Positions 9,054 through 18,774 of a stretch of DNA of 64,000 bases are shown one piece after another. Position numbers and translations under genes: made by a program. This stretch comes from Aquibacillus kalidii. Lineage in GTDB: Bacteria; Bacillota; Bacilli; Bacillales; Amphibacillaceae. The notes beneath the pieces were generated by a model. It saw only the letters and a list, made by a program, of their open reading frames with translations, did no database searches and had not been told where the DNA came from. Location of the stretch: positions 21,337 to 85,336 of the forward strand of contig NZ_JACLZI010000049.1 in NCBI RefSeq assembly GCF_014280935.1, written 5' to 3'. How positions within the stretch are numbered: the stretch's first letter is position 1; each line of letters begins with the position of its first letter.

Positions 9054-9378
9054 TTATAAATTACTACTAGCAGCATTTAAACTAAAAAAATAAACTCCTT
9101 GTTTCGCATTTTTTTGTATGTTCGAACATTTATTTCAGGAAAACTTGAAGTAAGTGGTATTTTCATAAGTTATCTTACACGGATATTCCTCATTTCAAAC
9201 GGGGACGACAGCAAGCCAGGCATCCCATCGTACGTATCGCTTTCTAAAGATTCTGGTATATAAGGTCTTATTAAAACTATATCAATCATCCAATGTGCAA
9301 GAAGCAAATGCTCCCTGTATGTTTCCTAATAAACAAGGGTTTCCTAGGAATCGACCAAGGACGATGACTATAATTCAT
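9054..9378 (-). pseudogene. Remnant of a YqjF/DUF2071-family gene
   Basis: An ATG at 9378 with GGAGG upstream opens MNYSHRPWSIPRKPLF, the typical YqjF start, and hits a stop after 30 codons. Other frames then give LIRPYIPESLESDTYDG, FEMRNIR, PLTSSFPEINVRTY and VYFFSLNAASSNL, in the order found in DUF2071 proteins. At least three frame changes and loss of the C-terminal half (family length about 240 aa) show it is dead. Function of the family is unknown. Confidence 0.8.
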
Positions 9379-9598
9379 TGAAATAACCTCCAAAATGGAA
9401 TCGATAATAGTACATCTGACAACAGTCCAACTACCAAATAAAGGACTTTGACAAATTTCTCCTAGAATATAAAATGCAATACCTGCTAATAACCCCTTCC
9501 TTCCGCTTTAACCTTACCATAAAGAAACAATTTTCACTTCATACAGATAGGTAAGGGGTTAATACTTGTCATTAACTTAAGCTATTCCTAACATAAGG
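9379..9598 (-). other. Possible remnant of a further membrane-protein gene
   Basis: Directly upstream of the YqjF remnant the minus strand encodes a hydrophobic stretch, GLLAGIAFYILGEICQSPLFG, without a start or ribosome site. It may be the tail of another lost gene. Nothing else is visible. Confidence 0.25.
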
Positions 9599-9632
9599 AA
9601 GGCACTCTTTCATTTTGGAAAGAGTGCCTTCT
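9599..9632 (-). terminator. Hairpin after betA
   Basis: Perfect 14-bp stem GAAGGCACTCTTTC with its complement and a 6-base loop, 28 bp beyond the betA stop. T-run is poor. Confidence 0.7.
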
Positions 9633-9660
9633 AAGAGAAAATAATATTATAGTATTATGT

Positions 9661-11346
9661 TTAAGCTTTTACTGTGCCTGCGTCGGCTGGATGTACTCCA
9701 TGACGATAATAGTCGGCATTAATAGGCTCTAGCGGTTTGCGCCCAAGAATTAAGTCCGCTGCCTTTTCCGCCAACATCAACACTGGTGCATGGATATTAC
9801 CGTTAGTGACATAAGGCATAGCTGAAGCATCAACCACACGCACATTTTCGAGCCCATGGACCTTCATTGTTTGCGGATCTACAACAGACAATGGATCTGA
9901 AGCTGGCCCCATCTTTGCGGTACAACTTGGGTGAAGTGCAGTCTCAGCGTCTTTTGCCACCCAATCCAAAATTTCTTCGTCTGTACGAACGGAAGGACCC
10001 GGTGAGATTTCTCCAGAATTATAAGGTGCCATAGCTGGCTGAGACATGATTTCACGAGAAACCTTAATTGCTTCAACCCATTCACGTCGGTCCTGTTCCG
10101 TTGAAAGATAGTTGTAAACCATGCTCGGATGTTCCTTAGGATCTTTCGAACGAATCTTTAATGACCCTCGAGCATCAGAGTACATAGGTCCTACGTGTAC
10201 CTGGAATCCGTGTTTAGTAGCTGCTTTTTGTCCATCGTACCGTACCGCTACCGGAAGGAAGTGGAACATCAAATTTGGATAGTCAACGTCCTCGTTTGAA
10301 CGAACAAAACCTCCACCTTCAAAATGGTTTGTTGCAGCTGGACCTTTACGTCCAAGCAACCATTGCAAACCAATCCACGGCATCCGAGCTTTATTTAAGC
10401 TAGGCTGCTGTGAAACCGGTAGTGGACACGAGTATTGAATGTAGGTTTCAAGATGATCTTGAAGGTTTTCCCCTACACCAGGAAGATCAACTACTGGTTT
10501 GATACCAAGTGAACGCAAGTGTTCAGCATCACCCACACCTGAAAGTTGAAGTAGCTGTGGCGTATTGATTGCACCACCTGCAAGTATTACTTCGCCTGCT
10601 GCAACATGATGAGTCTTTCCATTTCGTTGATATGTCACACCACTTGCACGGGTACCATTGAAATCTATACTTATAACAAAAGCACGAGTTTGTACCGTAA
10701 GATTCTGACGTTCCATATTAGGATGCAGATATGCACGTGAAGGGCCAAACCTTCTACCTTTGTACACATGCTTATCAAATGGTCCAAATCCTTCTTGTCG
10801 AAAACCGTTTACATCTGGAGTGCGTGAGTAACCGGCCTCGACAGCTGCGTCAAAGAAGGCTTGAAATAAAGGATTAGTAGCTGGTCCACGTTCTAATTTT
10901 AAAGGACCATCATGACCACGAAGCTCATCACCTGGTTCAGAAGCTAATGCATTTTCCATGCGTTTGAAATACGGCAGACAGTGTGCAAAGTCCCACGTTT
11001 CCATGCCTGGGTCAGCTCCCCAACGTTCATAGTCCAATGGATTACCGCGTTGAAAAATCATACCGTTGATTGAGCCCGAACCGCCGAGCACCTTTCCACG
11101 GGCATGTTTGATACGTCGACCATTCATATATGGTTCAGGGTCAGATTCATATCTCCAGTCGTAAAGACTTTTTCCTGCAGGGAAAGGTAAAGCTGCTGGC
11201 ATTTGGATTAATAAATCCCATGAAAAATCCTTACGTCCAGCCTCTAACACAAGAACACTGCGTTTCCCATCTGCACTTAGACGATCACCAAGTACAGAAC
11301 CAGCACTACCGCCACCAACAATTACATAATCATACGATTGCTTCAT
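9661..11346 (-). CDS. betA: Choline dehydrogenase BetA (GMC oxidoreductase)
   Basis: FAD-dependent oxidation of choline to betaine aldehyde. The 561-aa product has the FAD-binding [12 protein letters not shown] at residues 8-19, GMC signature 1 ([15 protein letters not shown]) near 84, signature 2 ([16 protein letters not shown]) near 257, and the catalytic His in [11 protein letters not shown] near 470 and in NGNIHAPVL near 515. GGGAGGG precedes the ATG. B. subtilis uses an iron-type alcohol dehydrogenase (GbsB) for this step; here a BetA/CudB-type enzyme does it, paired with a GbsA-type second enzyme, as in the staphylococcal cud locus. It is somewhat richer in G and C than its surroundings, which may indicate transfer. 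Confidence 0.94.
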   Translation of the reverse strand: MKQSYDYVIVGGGSAGSVLGDRLSADGKRSVLVLEAGRKDFSWDLLIQMPAALPFPAGKSLYDWRYESDPEPYMNGRRIKHARGKVLGGSGSINGMIFQRGNPLDYERWGADPGMETWDFAHCLPYFKRMENALASEPGDELRGHDGPLKLERGPATNPLFQAFFDAAVEAGYSRTPDVNGFRQEGFGPFDKHVYKGRRFGPSRAYLHPNMERQNLTVQTRAFVISIDFNGTRASGVTYQRNGKTHHVAAGEVILAGGAINTPQLLQLSGVGDAEHLRSLGIKPVVDLPGVGENLQDHLETYIQYSCPLPVSQQPSLNKARMPWIGLQWLLGRKGPAATNHFEGGGFVRSNEDVDYPNLMFHFLPVAVRYDGQKAATKHGFQVHVGPMYSDARGSLKIRSKDPKEHPSMVYNYLSTEQDRREWVEAIKVSREIMSQPAMAPYNSGEISPGPSVRTDEEILDWVAKDAETALHPSCTAKMGPASDPLSVVDPQTMKVHGLENVRVVDASAMPYVTNGNIHAPVLMLAEKAADLILGRKPLEPINADYYRHGVHPADAGTVKA

Positions 11347-11968
11347 TTTCCAACCCTCCCTTCGTATTTAATATTGAATGCAGAGATCATTTGTATAGTA
11401 AAATCATTCATTATAATTTCCCCCTTAGTTATTTAAATCAGTTAGTAGATTAGTAGTTATATAAGATAGGATATTTTACACATTTCAGTCGTTTAGGATT
11501 TTGGTACCAAATAGATACTCATTCTATGTACTCCACCAAGCAGATTTGCCTTATATAAGAGTGTTCATCTATCCAAGATTTTGAAAAATATCGGTGATGT
11601 CCATCGTTGTTTCTGAACCGTCCACAACCAATTCTAAGTTGAGTCTTTTTACTCTTTGTTAAATTAATTAAATTTTTATTTAACATTTTTAACACACTTA
11701 ATATATCATATAGTATTTTTTTTGTAAACTGGCGTCCATAATCTTTTAGATATTTTTGATAATAGTTGTAGGTACAATATTATATGTATCTAGTGGTTGA
11801 ATTTATAATTAACCATTTGAATCTTAATAATTATAACTACAATTAGGAATGGAGGATTCCCTTGCAAGTTGTGTTAATCAGAAGGTTAGTTACACTCGAT
11901 CCTTAGAAGAATGATCTGATCTGGCAGTCATTAATCCTAAAAATCATGATATGGAAGGTGATTTTACC
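11347..11968. other. Region between betA and the next genes; candidate GbsR sites, otherwise no gene
   Basis: TTTATTTAAC at 11675-11684 and TTTTTAACACACTTAA at 11686 resemble the repeated element of the gbsA-gbsR region and lie 330 bp before betA. Rightwards, GGAGGATTCCC at 11851 looks like a ribosome site, but the following TTG frame closes after 14 codons. I see no supported gene. Confidence 0.35.
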
Positions 11969-12091
11969 ATGAAAAGGTTTGAGGAATTAACATATAAGGA
12001 AACCTTGTCTACAATTATTAACAATATTCCAGGAGGCATACCAATCATTGAAAAAAACAAAAAAGGCTTCAAAAAATTAAAATATCCTTGA
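11969..12091 (+). other. Possible 40-aa frame or gene fragment
   Basis: ATG with GGAAGGTG upstream opens MKRFEELTYKETLSTIINN then IPGGIPIIEK. The middle resembles the start of a PAS-type domain, but the frame runs into the terminator hairpin and stops. Upstream codons in the same frame also read as protein (DLAVINPKNHDMEGDF), so it may be a fragment of a longer lost gene. Weak. Confidence 0.25.
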
Positions 12092-12105
12092 GAAGCCTTT
12101 TACTA
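12061..12105 (+). terminator. Intrinsic terminator
   Basis: AAAAGGCTTC at 12061-12070 pairs with GAAGCCTTTT at 12092-12101. The GAAGCC core resembles the integrase-tail hairpins at 43.3 and 45.0 kb, but no integrase reading is present here. Confidence 0.6.
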
Positions 12106-12181
12106 AAGTTATTTTTGGGATAGGCATGGCTTATTACATCATGAAGCCCGCATATAATAAAGAAATAATTAAAAATACATT

Positions 12182-12379
12182 CTTAAATTCCTGTTAAATC
12201 AACATTTCTTTTCAATAGCTAAATTATTGCAAGCAGAGATTTTGGAAGGTATTAATTGGCACTATAGTGGTTTTAAACTCTTAACGAATCCAGAGGAACA
12301 ACTCTATACGGTGTTTATGTTGCCTTAATATCATAAACGCTTTAAAATAAGAATACTTTTGAGGACAATTTATGCATGA
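12182..12379 (+). pseudogene. Fragment of an unidentified gene
   Basis: An open frame with no start codon or ribosome site reads IAKLLQAEILEGINWHYSGF and continues LLTNPEEQLYTVFMLP, then an in-frame TAA, then YHKRFKIRILLRTIYA. The composition is protein-like on both sides of the stop, which suggests a dead fragment. I do not recognise the family. The rest up to 12620 shows nothing. Confidence 0.35.
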
Positions 12380-12620
12380 ACTTTATGGAAAGTAATAGAA
12401 ATCGGTACAGAATTAACTATATAAATATAGAAATGCATTGCTAGTATTAGCCCAATCACTGCCTATCAAGGTAGTAATGGTATTATTACCAAATTAATTA
12501 GATGAAACAATCTATCACAAACAAACGACCATAGTGATTCATATAATCTTGCGGATAATCATAAGGGCTACATTAGCTATTCCCCAATCTGATATGAATA
12601 TTTCAACATTTTGTACTACT

Positions 12621-13124
12621 CTAATTATTATGTTGTTCATCCTCTATTAATTGTTTCTCTAACTTACACGTAGCTCTTGAGAGAGTGGTTTTCACCTTAC
12701 TATCTGACCAATTCAGTTTTTCCCCTGCTTCATTAGTTGTATAATCCTTAAATCTACGCAATGTAATAACTTGCCTATAAGAAAGTTTTAATTTAGAAAA
12801 TGAAATCATGAAATCCATGGTGCTTTCCATTGCAGGGTCTGGATGCCATAATGAATATGAATTCATTTTCACTCGCTGCAGACATACATTTAATTTGTTC
12901 TGTTTGCGTATATAATCAACAGCTACATTGTGTGCAATGGCATATAACCATGTCAATATATTTGAGTCTTTCTTGAACGTATCCATCTTTCTATACGCCT
13001 TAAGAAAAGTTTCATGCATGAGATCCTCTGCTTGATGATAATCTTTCAAAACTCTTGTGAGATAGTATAAAATATTTTTATTGAAATTCACATATATATC
13101 CTCAAAAATTTCCTTGTTTGTCAT
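12621..13124 (-). CDS. ECF-type RNA polymerase sigma factor
   Basis: A 167-aa group 4 sigma factor. Region 2 spans about residues 10-78 (AEDLMHETFLKAYRKMDTF, then TWLYAIAHNVAVDYIRKQNK); region 4 spans about 105-155 (LSYRQVITLRRFKDYTTNE and VKTTLSRA). ATG with AGGAGTGAAC upstream. No anti-sigma gene lies next to it, although a small membrane-protein gene follows upstream at 13306-13470 on the same strand; whether that is a regulator is unknown. Its regulon cannot be told from the sequence. Confidence 0.88.
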   Translation of the reverse strand: MTNKEIFEDIYVNFNKNILYYLTRVLKDYHQAEDLMHETFLKAYRKMDTFKKDSNILTWLYAIAHNVAVDYIRKQNKLNVCLQRVKMNSYSLWHPDPAMESTMDFMISFSKLKLSYRQVITLRRFKDYTTNEAGEKLNWSDSKVKTTLSRATCKLEKQLIEDEQHNN

Positions 13125-13305
13125 AATAGTTCACTCCTTACTAATCCTACTAGAAAGGGAAAATTCCAATATCGTAGCTTATTTAAAAAGTATTCGTATT
13201 CATCACCTGACATTCATTTAGGTAAATAAGAAGAATTAATTACTAATACAACACAAAAGTATTAAAACAATAAATGCCCAATGCAGGTAGATTTCCTTTA
13301 TTATA

Positions 13306-13470
13306 TTAATTTCTAAAATAATATTTTAGTAATAGGTAGGGATAACTTAAAATTATTATAGCTGCTGTTAACGTCAGGAGCACCAAAGAATAATTTGAGT
13401 CCTTTATCACCCAAATAACGACATAAACTCCAATCAATAGGTATAAGAAAATAGCGAATATCAAATACAA
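13306..13470 (-). CDS. Small two-helix membrane protein
   Basis: A 54-aa frame beginning TTG at 13470, preceded by AGGGAGAGG with an 8-base spacer. It encodes two hydrophobic helices (about residues 3-22, LIFAIFLYLLIGVYVVIWV, and 29-45) separated by KDSNYS, with a basic tail KYYFRN. No family is recognised. It lies between the MMPL gene and the sigma factor gene, all on the minus strand, so it could be cotranscribed with either. The ribosome site and clean helices make it likely real despite its size. Confidence 0.6.
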   Translation of the reverse strand: MYLIFAIFLYLLIGVYVVIWVIKDSNYSLVLLTLTAAIIILSYPYLLLKYYFRN

Positions 13471-13506
13471 TTAACACGCCTCTCCCTTGGTATATTTTGT
13501 TATAAT

Positions 13507-13540
13507 GTAAGGAAATGGCTGCAATTAGCCATTTCCTTAC
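13507..13540 (-). terminator. Hairpin after the MMPL gene
   Basis: Perfect 14-bp stem GTAAGGAAATGGCT with its complement, 6-base loop, 18 bp beyond the MMPL stop. No T-run follows, so termination may be partial. Confidence 0.6.
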
Positions 13541-13557
13541 CCCTATACTGCATTTCT

Positions 13558-15777
13558 TTACTTTTCATTCAAGTCTAAGTTGTACATAACTTTTCTTGAA
13601 CCTCTTACTTTAGGTTGTGCCACCTCTTTCATAATTTCCTCACCTTCGATATCGAATTTCGGGAGAATCTTATCTAACCATTTTGGGAAGTACCAAGAAG
13701 CTTTCCCCATTAATGTCATCACAGCAGGTACAATCGTCATTCTGACAATAAAGGCATCAAATAGTACTCCAAATGCTAATCCCAATCCCATTTGCTTAAT
13801 CGTAGGATCATGGGAGAAGATAAAGCCTGAAAATACAACTACCATAATTAAACCTGCTGCTGTTACAACCGCACCATTCTCTTTCATACCTACAAGAATT
13901 GCTTTTTTAGCATCACCAGTATGAAGGTATTCTTCTCTAATCCGACTTACTAGGAATACTTCATAGTCCATGGAAAGGCCAAACAAAATACCTATACATA
14001 GAACTGGTAATAGGAATAGTACTGATGTAGAGCCTGGAAAACCGAACACATCAATTAAGTTGCCGTCTTGTACAACAAACACCGTAAAACCAAGTGTCGC
14101 AGCAATCGAAAGCACAAAACCAAGAACAGCTTTTAATGGTACAAGAAGAGATCGGAATACTACCATCATGAGTACAAATGCAAACACAACAATTAGTGTC
14201 GCAAAAGTCGGTAAAGCATCCATGATGTGTTCAGTAACATCAATGTTAACAGCTGTAGAACCAGTAACCATTAGATTAATACCGTTTGCATCAGATAGAT
14301 CTCTTATTTCTCTAACTACATCTTTTGTTTCTTGATCATTCGGTCCACCCTCCGGTGTTACATTTATTAAGAACATATCACCATCTTTGTTTGGCATTGT
14401 CGGAGAGGTGCTTGCGACATGATCTAAATCACTAATTTTGTTGGATAACGTTTCTAGTTTATCTTTTGTTGCATTTTTATCATTAGCAGGATCTGCAATA
14501 ACAACTAATGATGCATGGTAACCCTCTCCATATGCTTCTGTTAATAAATCATAACCTTCTCTCTCAGCAAACTCATACGGTTTACTCCCATCGTTTGGGA
14601 GTCCAAGATTTAAGTGGAAAAATGGAATGGACATCACTACTAATGCAGTAATACCTAATATTGAAATAACCAATGGATGATTGGTGACAAATTTACCCCA
14701 TTTATTCGTATTAGCATCCGTTTTTTTATTAGTACGATTAATTTTCTGTAAAAATTTATTTCCTTTTTCTACCCTAAGTCTGTGACCCACTAACCCTAGG
14801 ATAGCTGGTACAACTAGAACTGCTACAATAATGGAAAATAAAACGACTACAGCTGTAGCAATACCCATTGATGTTATAAACGGAATATTAACAACAGAAA
14901 GTCCTAGTAGTGCTATCATAACTGTAATTCCAGCGAAGACTACGGCACTACCTGCAGTAGCGTTTGCTATTGCAATCGAATCTCTAACGGAAAATCCTTT
15001 TTTTAATTGTTGCTTGAATCTAGAGATGATAAATAAGGCATAATCAATTCCAACTGCTAAGCCCAGCATCCCTGCTAAAGTAAGAGAAACAGAAGATATA
15101 TCAAAATAATTTGTTCCAATTAATATTAATAGAATACCTATTCCCAAACCGATAATCGCTGTAAGTATTGGCATTCCTGCAACAATGAAAGATGCAAAAG
15201 TGATAGTCAAAATGACATAGGCGACAATAACACCTATAATTTCACCAGGACCTCCACCAGCTTGTGTTTTTTCGAATTCTACGCTTCCTGCTAATCCTGT
15301 CTGAATACCTTGATCACGAGTGATCTCCAAGCTTCTTTCCACTATATCTTTTGATGTTTGAGATACATCTTCAGCTGGGGTTTTGTATGTTACGATAGCA
15401 TATCCGATTTGCTTTTCCGAATTAATATTACCAACTTCCGCTGGTGTAGCAACCGATTTGACCGCATCATCTTTCTTAATTTCATTAAGTAATTCATTGA
15501 TAACAGCTTTGTTTTCTTCTGAATCTAAGGCTTCATTATCTTGAGCCTTCATAACAATGTCGACTTCGCCTAAACTTTCACCACTTGAAAATTCCTTATT
15601 TAATACTTTTAAAGCCTCTTCTGATTCAGTACCTGGCATAGATGTTCCTTCACTAAAGGACATACCTTGAATTCCAACAATTCCACCCAAAATCGCACTA
15701 AAAAGAATAAAGGCAACTAACACCTTCTTACTATTAGCCCCTGCCCACTTACCTAGTTTAAATAATAACTTAGCCAT
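13558..15777 (-). CDS. MMPL/RND-family exporter (YdfJ-like)
   Basis: A 739-aa integral membrane transporter of the MMPL branch of the RND superfamily. There is an N-terminal helix (about 18-36), a large extracellular domain (about 40-180), a first six-helix block (about 180-385), a second extracellular domain (about 400-520), and a second helix block (525-700) with FGLSMDYEVFLVSRIREEY, the family's conserved loop; GIDYALFIISRF is its twin in the first half. GTSMPGTESEEA is the typical start of the first loop. AAAGGGG precedes the ATG. It follows a 31-aa gene by 15 bp, and both lie behind a four-hexamer Pho-box-like array. Family members export lipids or toxic compounds; the cargo is unknown. 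Confidence 0.9.
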   Translation of the reverse strand: MAKLLFKLGKWAGANSKKVLVAFILFSAILGGIVGIQGMSFSEGTSMPGTESEEALKVLNKEFSSGESLGEVDIVMKAQDNEALDSEENKAVINELLNEIKKDDAVKSVATPAEVGNINSEKQIGYAIVTYKTPAEDVSQTSKDIVERSLEITRDQGIQTGLAGSVEFEKTQAGGGPGEIIGVIVAYVILTITFASFIVAGMPILTAIIGLGIGILLILIGTNYFDISSVSLTLAGMLGLAVGIDYALFIISRFKQQLKKGFSVRDSIAIANATAGSAVVFAGITVMIALLGLSVVNIPFITSMGIATAVVVLFSIIVAVLVVPAILGLVGHRLRVEKGNKFLQKINRTNKKTDANTNKWGKFVTNHPLVISILGITALVVMSIPFFHLNLGLPNDGSKPYEFAEREGYDLLTEAYGEGYHASLVVIADPANDKNATKDKLETLSNKISDLDHVASTSPTMPNKDGDMFLINVTPEGGPNDQETKDVVREIRDLSDANGINLMVTGSTAVNIDVTEHIMDALPTFATLIVVFAFVLMMVVFRSLLVPLKAVLGFVLSIAATLGFTVFVVQDGNLIDVFGFPGSTSVLFLLPVLCIGILFGLSMDYEVFLVSRIREEYLHTGDAKKAILVGMKENGAVVTAAGLIMVVVFSGFIFSHDPTIKQMGLGLAFGVLFDAFIVRMTIVPAVMTLMGKASWYFPKWLDKILPKFDIEGEEIMKEVAQPKVRGSRKVMYNLDLNEK

Positions 15778-15792
15778 TAATTCTACCCCTTT

Positions 15793-15888
15793 CTAAGATA
15801 ACTTTTTTCTTTCAGTACATTTACGTAATGTCACTAATGCTACGATTACAGCTATCAAGCTAGTTATCAATTTACCTAACTTCTTCAT
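15793..15888 (-). CDS. 31-aa membrane peptide upstream of the MMPL gene
   Basis: ATG at 15888 with AAGGGAGAAAAGC upstream encodes MKKLGKLITSLIAVIVALVT followed by LRKCTERKKLS. There is one helix with basic residues at both ends. It ends 15 bp before the MMPL start, so the two are probably translated from one message. It could be a transporter accessory peptide; no family is recognised. Confidence 0.6.
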   Translation of the reverse strand: MKKLGKLITSLIAVIVALVTLRKCTERKKLS

Positions 15889-15961
15889 GCTTTTCTCCCT
15901 TCATAGTAGAAACCTTTATTCTGACATTGTTTCTTTCGATGGATTCATTATTTCAAAAACA

Positions 15962-16000
15962 TGTTTATAAGATGTAAGAAAAATGTTTGTGAAATGTTAA
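15962..16000 (-). promoter_or_regulatory. Pho-box-like array, site 2
   Basis: Four hexamers in exact 11-bp register: TGTTTA (15962), TGTAAG (15973), TGTTTG (15984), TGTTAA (15995). A further pair out of phase, TGTTTA (16002) and TGTACT (16013), follows. It lies 74 bp upstream of the 31-aa gene that leads the MMPL operon. Confidence 0.6.
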
Positions 16001-16090
16001 ATGTTTAAGAAATGTACTACATGTATCCCAATCTTCCAATTCATAAGCGATTAAGTAATCTAAAAAAATTAGGCGAAACCAACAGTGAAT

Positions 16091-16132
16091 AACCCCCTTT
16101 TTTGAAAAAAAGAAGGGGGGTGGTTTGTAAAC
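16091..16132. terminator. GC-rich hairpin between divergent genes
   Basis: AACCCCCTTTTTT pairs imperfectly with AAGAAGGGGGGT. It lies between the Pho-box-like array and the chemoreceptor gene, and may isolate the two divergent units. No T-run on either side. Confidence 0.35.
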
Positions 16133-16226
16133 ATAAAAAGTCTGCTTGGCAAGAGAGTATCCGCTACAGTTTTTAATGATTTTGTCGATAAATATACTAT
16201 AAAATAGAATGGAATGAGGATGTCAT

Positions 16227-17528
16227 ATGGATATGAAAAAAAAGAAGGGTTTCAAAATACAAAGTAGTTTAATTGTAAAAGTTATTTTAGGAGTAGTTAT
16301 AGGTTTAATGATTACTTCGCTAATCTCAGAGGTAATCATTAAGGAATATTTAGCCAATTTCATACATGGTACTGTTGGGCTTATTATAAGTAACCTCGTT
16401 TCTTTTCTTATTACTACCATCGTTATTGTTTTACTTGTAAGAATTTTAGTAATAAATAGAATTAATAAAATAGCAGTCGCATTACAACAAGCATCACAAG
16501 GGGATCTAACCGTTCAAGTTCATGACCGATCCAATGACGAAATAGGGCGTTTAATAACATCCTTTAATGAAATGACAAATAACTTAAATTCACTAATTAA
16601 AAAAGCCAATGATACAACGACACATACTTCGGCCCATTCTGAGGAGTTAAAAAGTAGTACAGAACAATCAAGTGAATCAGTCAACCAAATTTCTAGTGCT
16701 ATTCAAGAAATTGCCTCTAGTTCAGAAAAGCAAGTAAATAAAATTTTGGACTTAGAACAATTAGCACAATTAGTCGCTGATGAAATGGGTAACGTCACAG
16801 CTTCAATTCAATCTGTTTATCAGCTATCAAATGAAACGAATAATCAAGCAAATTCGGGAATTGAGTTAATAGAGGGAACCATTTCTAAGATGGATTTAAT
16901 ACAGACATCTGTTAAAGAATCGTCCGCAATCATTAATGCACTTGGTGAGAAATCAAAGGAAATTAGTAAAATTGTCTCTCTTATTACATCAATAGCTGAA
17001 CAAACCAATCTTCTGGCCTTAAATGCTTCCATTGAAGCTGCTCGAGCTGGTGAAGCTGGTAAAGGATTTGCTGTGGTAGCTGATGAGGTTCGCAAATTGG
17101 CAGAAGAGTCCAGCGAAGCGGCCGGAAATATTAGTAAACTGATAACTGAAATCCAAAAGGAAACTGTTAATGCTGTAAGTTCAATTAAAAATGGAACAAC
17201 AGTAGTTGAGGAAGGCACTAATATTATGAACAAAAGTGGTGAAGCCTTTAAGCATATTGTAGAATATGTTCACCAGATCAGTGACCAGTCAAAAATGGTC
17301 AATAGTAGGTCGTTAGAGGTGAATGAAAAAGCTAAAACGACTATAGAAATCATTAGAGTTATCACTAGTGATACAGCACAAATATCATCTAGTGTACAAA
17401 ATGTAGCTGCATCAGTTGAAGAACAATCAGCTTCAAATGAAGAAATTTCTTCTTCTGCAGAACAGCTAAATAAAGTTGCTTTTGGGCTTAAAAATGAAAT
17501 GAATAAGTTTACATTAAATAACAATTAA
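16227..17528 (+). CDS. Methyl-accepting chemotaxis protein without an extracellular sensor
   Basis: A 433-aa chemoreceptor. Two closely spaced helices (about 14-34 and 47-67) leave almost no external domain. A HAMP segment (about 68-120; [19 protein letters not shown]) and a long coiled-coil signalling domain follow, with the CheA/CheW-binding tip [19 protein letters not shown] near 258-276. It probably senses membrane state, an internal signal or works through a partner protein. GAGG precedes the ATG by nine bases; an ATG two codons later is possible. It is monocistronic. Confidence 0.92.
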   Translation: MDMKKKKGFKIQSSLIVKVILGVVIGLMITSLISEVIIKEYLANFIHGTVGLIISNLVSFLITTIVIVLLVRILVINRINKIAVALQQASQGDLTVQVHDRSNDEIGRLITSFNEMTNNLNSLIKKANDTTTHTSAHSEELKSSTEQSSESVNQISSAIQEIASSSEKQVNKILDLEQLAQLVADEMGNVTASIQSVYQLSNETNNQANSGIELIEGTISKMDLIQTSVKESSAIINALGEKSKEISKIVSLITSIAEQTNLLALNASIEAARAGEAGKGFAVVADEVRKLAEESSEAAGNISKLITEIQKETVNAVSSIKNGTTVVEEGTNIMNKSGEAFKHIVEYVHQISDQSKMVNSRSLEVNEKAKTTIEIIRVITSDTAQISSSVQNVAASVEEQSASNEEISSSAEQLNKVAFGLKNEMNKFTLNNN

Positions 17529-17623
17529 CATAAAATTACTATTTTCTGAAATATGATGATATACACATCACTACACAAAATGAAATGAAAAATAGCAATC
17601 AACTACTTTATTTTTTTAAAAAA

Positions 17624-17656
17624 GATTCTCATAAGTTCAGTCCACTTATGAGAATC
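17624..17656. terminator. Bidirectional terminator
   Basis: Perfect 13-bp stem GATTCTCATAAGT with its complement. The minus strand runs on into TTTTTT, so it chiefly ends the oxidoreductase transcript; it also faces the end of the chemoreceptor gene. Confidence 0.75.
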
Positions 17657-17805
17657 CTGCATTAATATTCTCAATGTTAGCATTTCACTCTCACCTCACT
17701 TAAATAACCATCCTCCTGATAACAAGGACTAATGCAATATTTTAAATAATCATTTTAAAAAAGAGAGAAGGATTCGCAGAAAGTTGCAAAAATTATCCTT
17801 TTTCT

Positions 17806-18774
17806 TTAGGCTCCATCATTTTTGTAATAGACCCCAAATTGCTTTCTACACTCGTCCATTATTTCCATTATTTCAAGACTATCTTTATGCTGTACCTCTT
17901 CACTTTCTAATTTTCCTAGCCTAATATCCTGAGCCACCTTATTAAATTGATAGGTATAACTACTACCATCCGTTTTATAGACAAACTTTTTCCCATCGGA
18001 TGTTATAACTGCTTTGTTACCAGAAAAAAAATTAGGCACCTTGATTTTCCCATTATTTCCTATTATATTTGTCTGAATCATACTATATTTAAAGATGGAA
18101 GTTGATATATTACTTACTGAATCATTTTTATTAATTAGTCTAATTTCATCATCACCATCCACACCAAATTTGTTTAATTTCGTTTTGGCATCAATAGCTG
18201 ATGGCTTTCCTAATAACATATGACTGTATGTTATAGGGTAAACTCCTAAATCAAGTAAAGCTCCCCCTCCTAACTCAGGTCTATTAACCCTTTTTCTTCT
18301 TGGAGACCAAACACAAAAACTAGCATCCAACTCTAAAATATCCCCTATATTCCCTGCTTTAACATATTCGTTTATAAATTTAGCTAATGGATTAAATTTC
18401 ATCCACATTGCTTCCCCTATATACAAGTTGTGTTTAGTTCCGTATTCTAACAGCATCTTTAATTCTTTTGTATTTACTGTAATTGGTTTTTCAATTAAGA
18501 CAGGCTTTTGGCATTTCAAGGCCAGCAATGCATTGTTAAAGTGTGCCGTGTGTGGTGTCGCTATGTAAACACCTTCTACCCCTTGCGCTTGTATAGCATC
18601 TTCCATTCTTTCAAATGCTAAACAATTGTATTTCTTAGCAAATTTATCTGAATTTTCTTTGTGTTTAGACCAGACTGATATGATCTTATGGTCACCTTTA
18701 GCAAGTATTTGATTAGCAGTTTTTTGTGCTATACTTCCACTTCCAATATATGCCCATCCAAATCGTTTATCCAA
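17806..18774 (-). CDS. Gfo/Idh/MocA-family oxidoreductase
   Basis: A 322-aa NAD(P)-dependent sugar or polyol dehydrogenase. The N-terminal Rossmann fold has GSGSIAQKTANQI near residue 12, and the family signature EKPITVNTKE near 94 contains the catalytic Lys. The C-terminal domain starts with the substrate-binding helix WMKFNPLAKFI near 123 and has GGGALLDLGVYPITYSH near 168, placing it among dimeric dihydrodiol dehydrogenase-like members. The start is TTG at 18774 with AGGGGATG about nine bases upstream. Substrate unknown; no neighbour suggests one. Confidence 0.88.
   Translation of the reverse strand: MDKRFGWAYIGSGSIAQKTANQILAKGDHKIISVWSKHKENSDKFAKKYNCLAFERMEDAIQAQGVEGVYIATPHTAHFNNALLALKCQKPVLIEKPITVNTKELKMLLEYGTKHNLYIGEAMWMKFNPLAKFINEYVKAGNIGDILELDASFCVWSPRRKRVNRPELGGGALLDLGVYPITYSHMLLGKPSAIDAKTKLNKFGVDGDDEIRLINKNDSVSNISTSIFKYSMIQTNIIGNNGKIKVPNFFSGNKAVITSDGKKFVYKTDGSSYTYQFNKVAQDIRLGKLESEEVQHKDSLEIMEIMDECRKQFGVYYKNDGA

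Noticed and set aside
11969..12091. A PAS-domain protein gene
   Set aside because: Only a short stretch resembles PAS, and the frame ends inside a terminator; listed only as a possible fragment.
16091..16132. GC-rich hairpin before the chemoreceptor gene as a riboswitch
   Set aside because: Only a single imperfect stem of C/G and T/A runs; no conserved aptamer core.
17690..17710. ATGTTAGCATTTC after the terminator at 17.6 kb as another att remnant
   Set aside because: No groEL-tail core and no integrase reading nearby; the hairpin there is an ordinary terminator.
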